Of a stretch of 64,000 nt of DNA, positions 59,385-64,000 are shown piece after piece. The DNA comes from Oscillospiraceae bacterium (GTDB lineage Bacteria; Bacillota; Clostridia; Oscillospirales; Acutalibacteraceae): the NCBI GenBank assembly GCA_902796905.1, contig CADBQU010000013.1, forward strand, positions 1 through 64,000, given 5' to 3'. The translations under genes and the position numbers were made by a program. Below the pieces are notes generated by a model that was given only the letters and a program-made list of their open reading frames with translations, did no database searches and had not been told where the DNA came from. Position 1 is the first letter of the stretch; the number at the start of each line of letters is the position of its first letter.

Positions 59385-59597
59385 AATAAACTGCACAATA
59401 GTGGGTGATTATACGCTTTTTACCCTGTTTTTGCCTAAAAAAATTGCTGTTAACATTAATAAAATCCGCTGAATTTTACGGCGTTGTATTAATGTTATAT
59501 ACCAATATATTATGTGTGCAAAAACAAAAAAGAAAAGCGATAGTTGCATCCTTTTTAAAGGAAGTACTTAAAAAATAATAAGGAGTGATTAAAGCCT
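59385..59597 (+). promoter_or_regulatory. Structured rpoB leader
   Basis: After the promoter come GGGTGATTATACGCTTTTTACCC (59402-59424; GGGT/ACCC pairing), AACATTAATA (59453-59462) pairing with TATTAATGTT (59487-59496) around a 24-nt interior, and ATCCTTTTTAAAGGA before AAGGAG and ATG 59598. No rplL gene precedes rpoB here. A regulatory role is inference. Confidence 0.5.

Positions 59598-64000
<4,403 letters not shown>

Overview
The window is a low-GC (about one third G+C by eye), gene-dense bacterial chromosome segment. The gene set points to a spore-forming anaerobic member of Clostridia, probably in the Ruminococcaceae/Oscillospiraceae area: sporulation sigma factor SigG, a CotH-type kinase, the redox repressor Rex, a complete Rnf complex, an ECF riboflavin transporter under an FMN riboswitch, and small clostridial families (DUF4364, DUF4830, CD1247-type zinc ribbon, DUF1934, YqeG). 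The taxonomic placement is inference. No phage, transposase, CRISPR array or obvious island is present.

Layout. 1-6.6 kb: tRNA-Val, a CorC-type membrane protein, a secreted unknown protein, murI-DUF1934-argS and mntP. 6.6-12.2 kb: FMN riboswitch and ribU, then aconitase, NADP-isocitrate dehydrogenase and rex. 12.3-17.1 kb: an XRE-AbrB regulator with a two-gene ABC exporter, then on the minus strand a PqqD/S26-peptidase pair, a cyclophilin and an orphan sugar-binding lipoprotein. 17.2-26.4 kb: rpsU, yqeG, endonuclease IV, Xaa-Pro peptidase-efp-CD1247-PAP2, ispD-ispF, an unrecognised 377-residue protein, and DUF4830-rsuA. 26.5-32.1 kb: an orphan MsmK/UgpC-type ATPase, an alanine symporter, a coiled-coil protein, DUF4364, tRNA-Thr and a small XRE regulator. 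32.2-39.3 kb: rpsO, pnp, a split CotH lipoprotein, sigG and pgeF. 39.4-44.8 kb: a four-gene Gld-like ABC operon (minus). 45.3-48.8 kb: an Mrp/NBP35 ATPase and a GH2 beta-mannosidase. 49.0-57.7 kb (minus): rnfCDGEAB, metY, an FAD oxidoreductase and an HPr-like protein. 57.8-64 kb: a nitroreductase, a PHP protein, rpoB and the start of rpoC, which runs off the window.

The most striking content is between the genes. Fourteen intergenic elements of about 73-102 bp share one architecture: an outer stem of about 8-13 bp enclosing three consecutive short-loop hairpins, a cloverleaf. Outer stems and hairpin arms change sequence from copy to copy while staying paired. Two copies 41 kb apart, in opposite orientation, differ at only 2 of 90 positions, so the family looks recently mobile or recombining as well as structurally constrained. 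All 14 lie just 3' of a gene, beside but separate from ordinary terminators. One lies between a consensus promoter and the FMN riboswitch of ribU, so it should be transcribed in that leader. I do not recognise the family.

Other points: a CotH lipoprotein broken at an A7 run, Asn/Lys-rich inserts in otherwise conserved enzymes, coding ends that double as terminator hairpins, and a long metY leader with no riboswitch I recognise.
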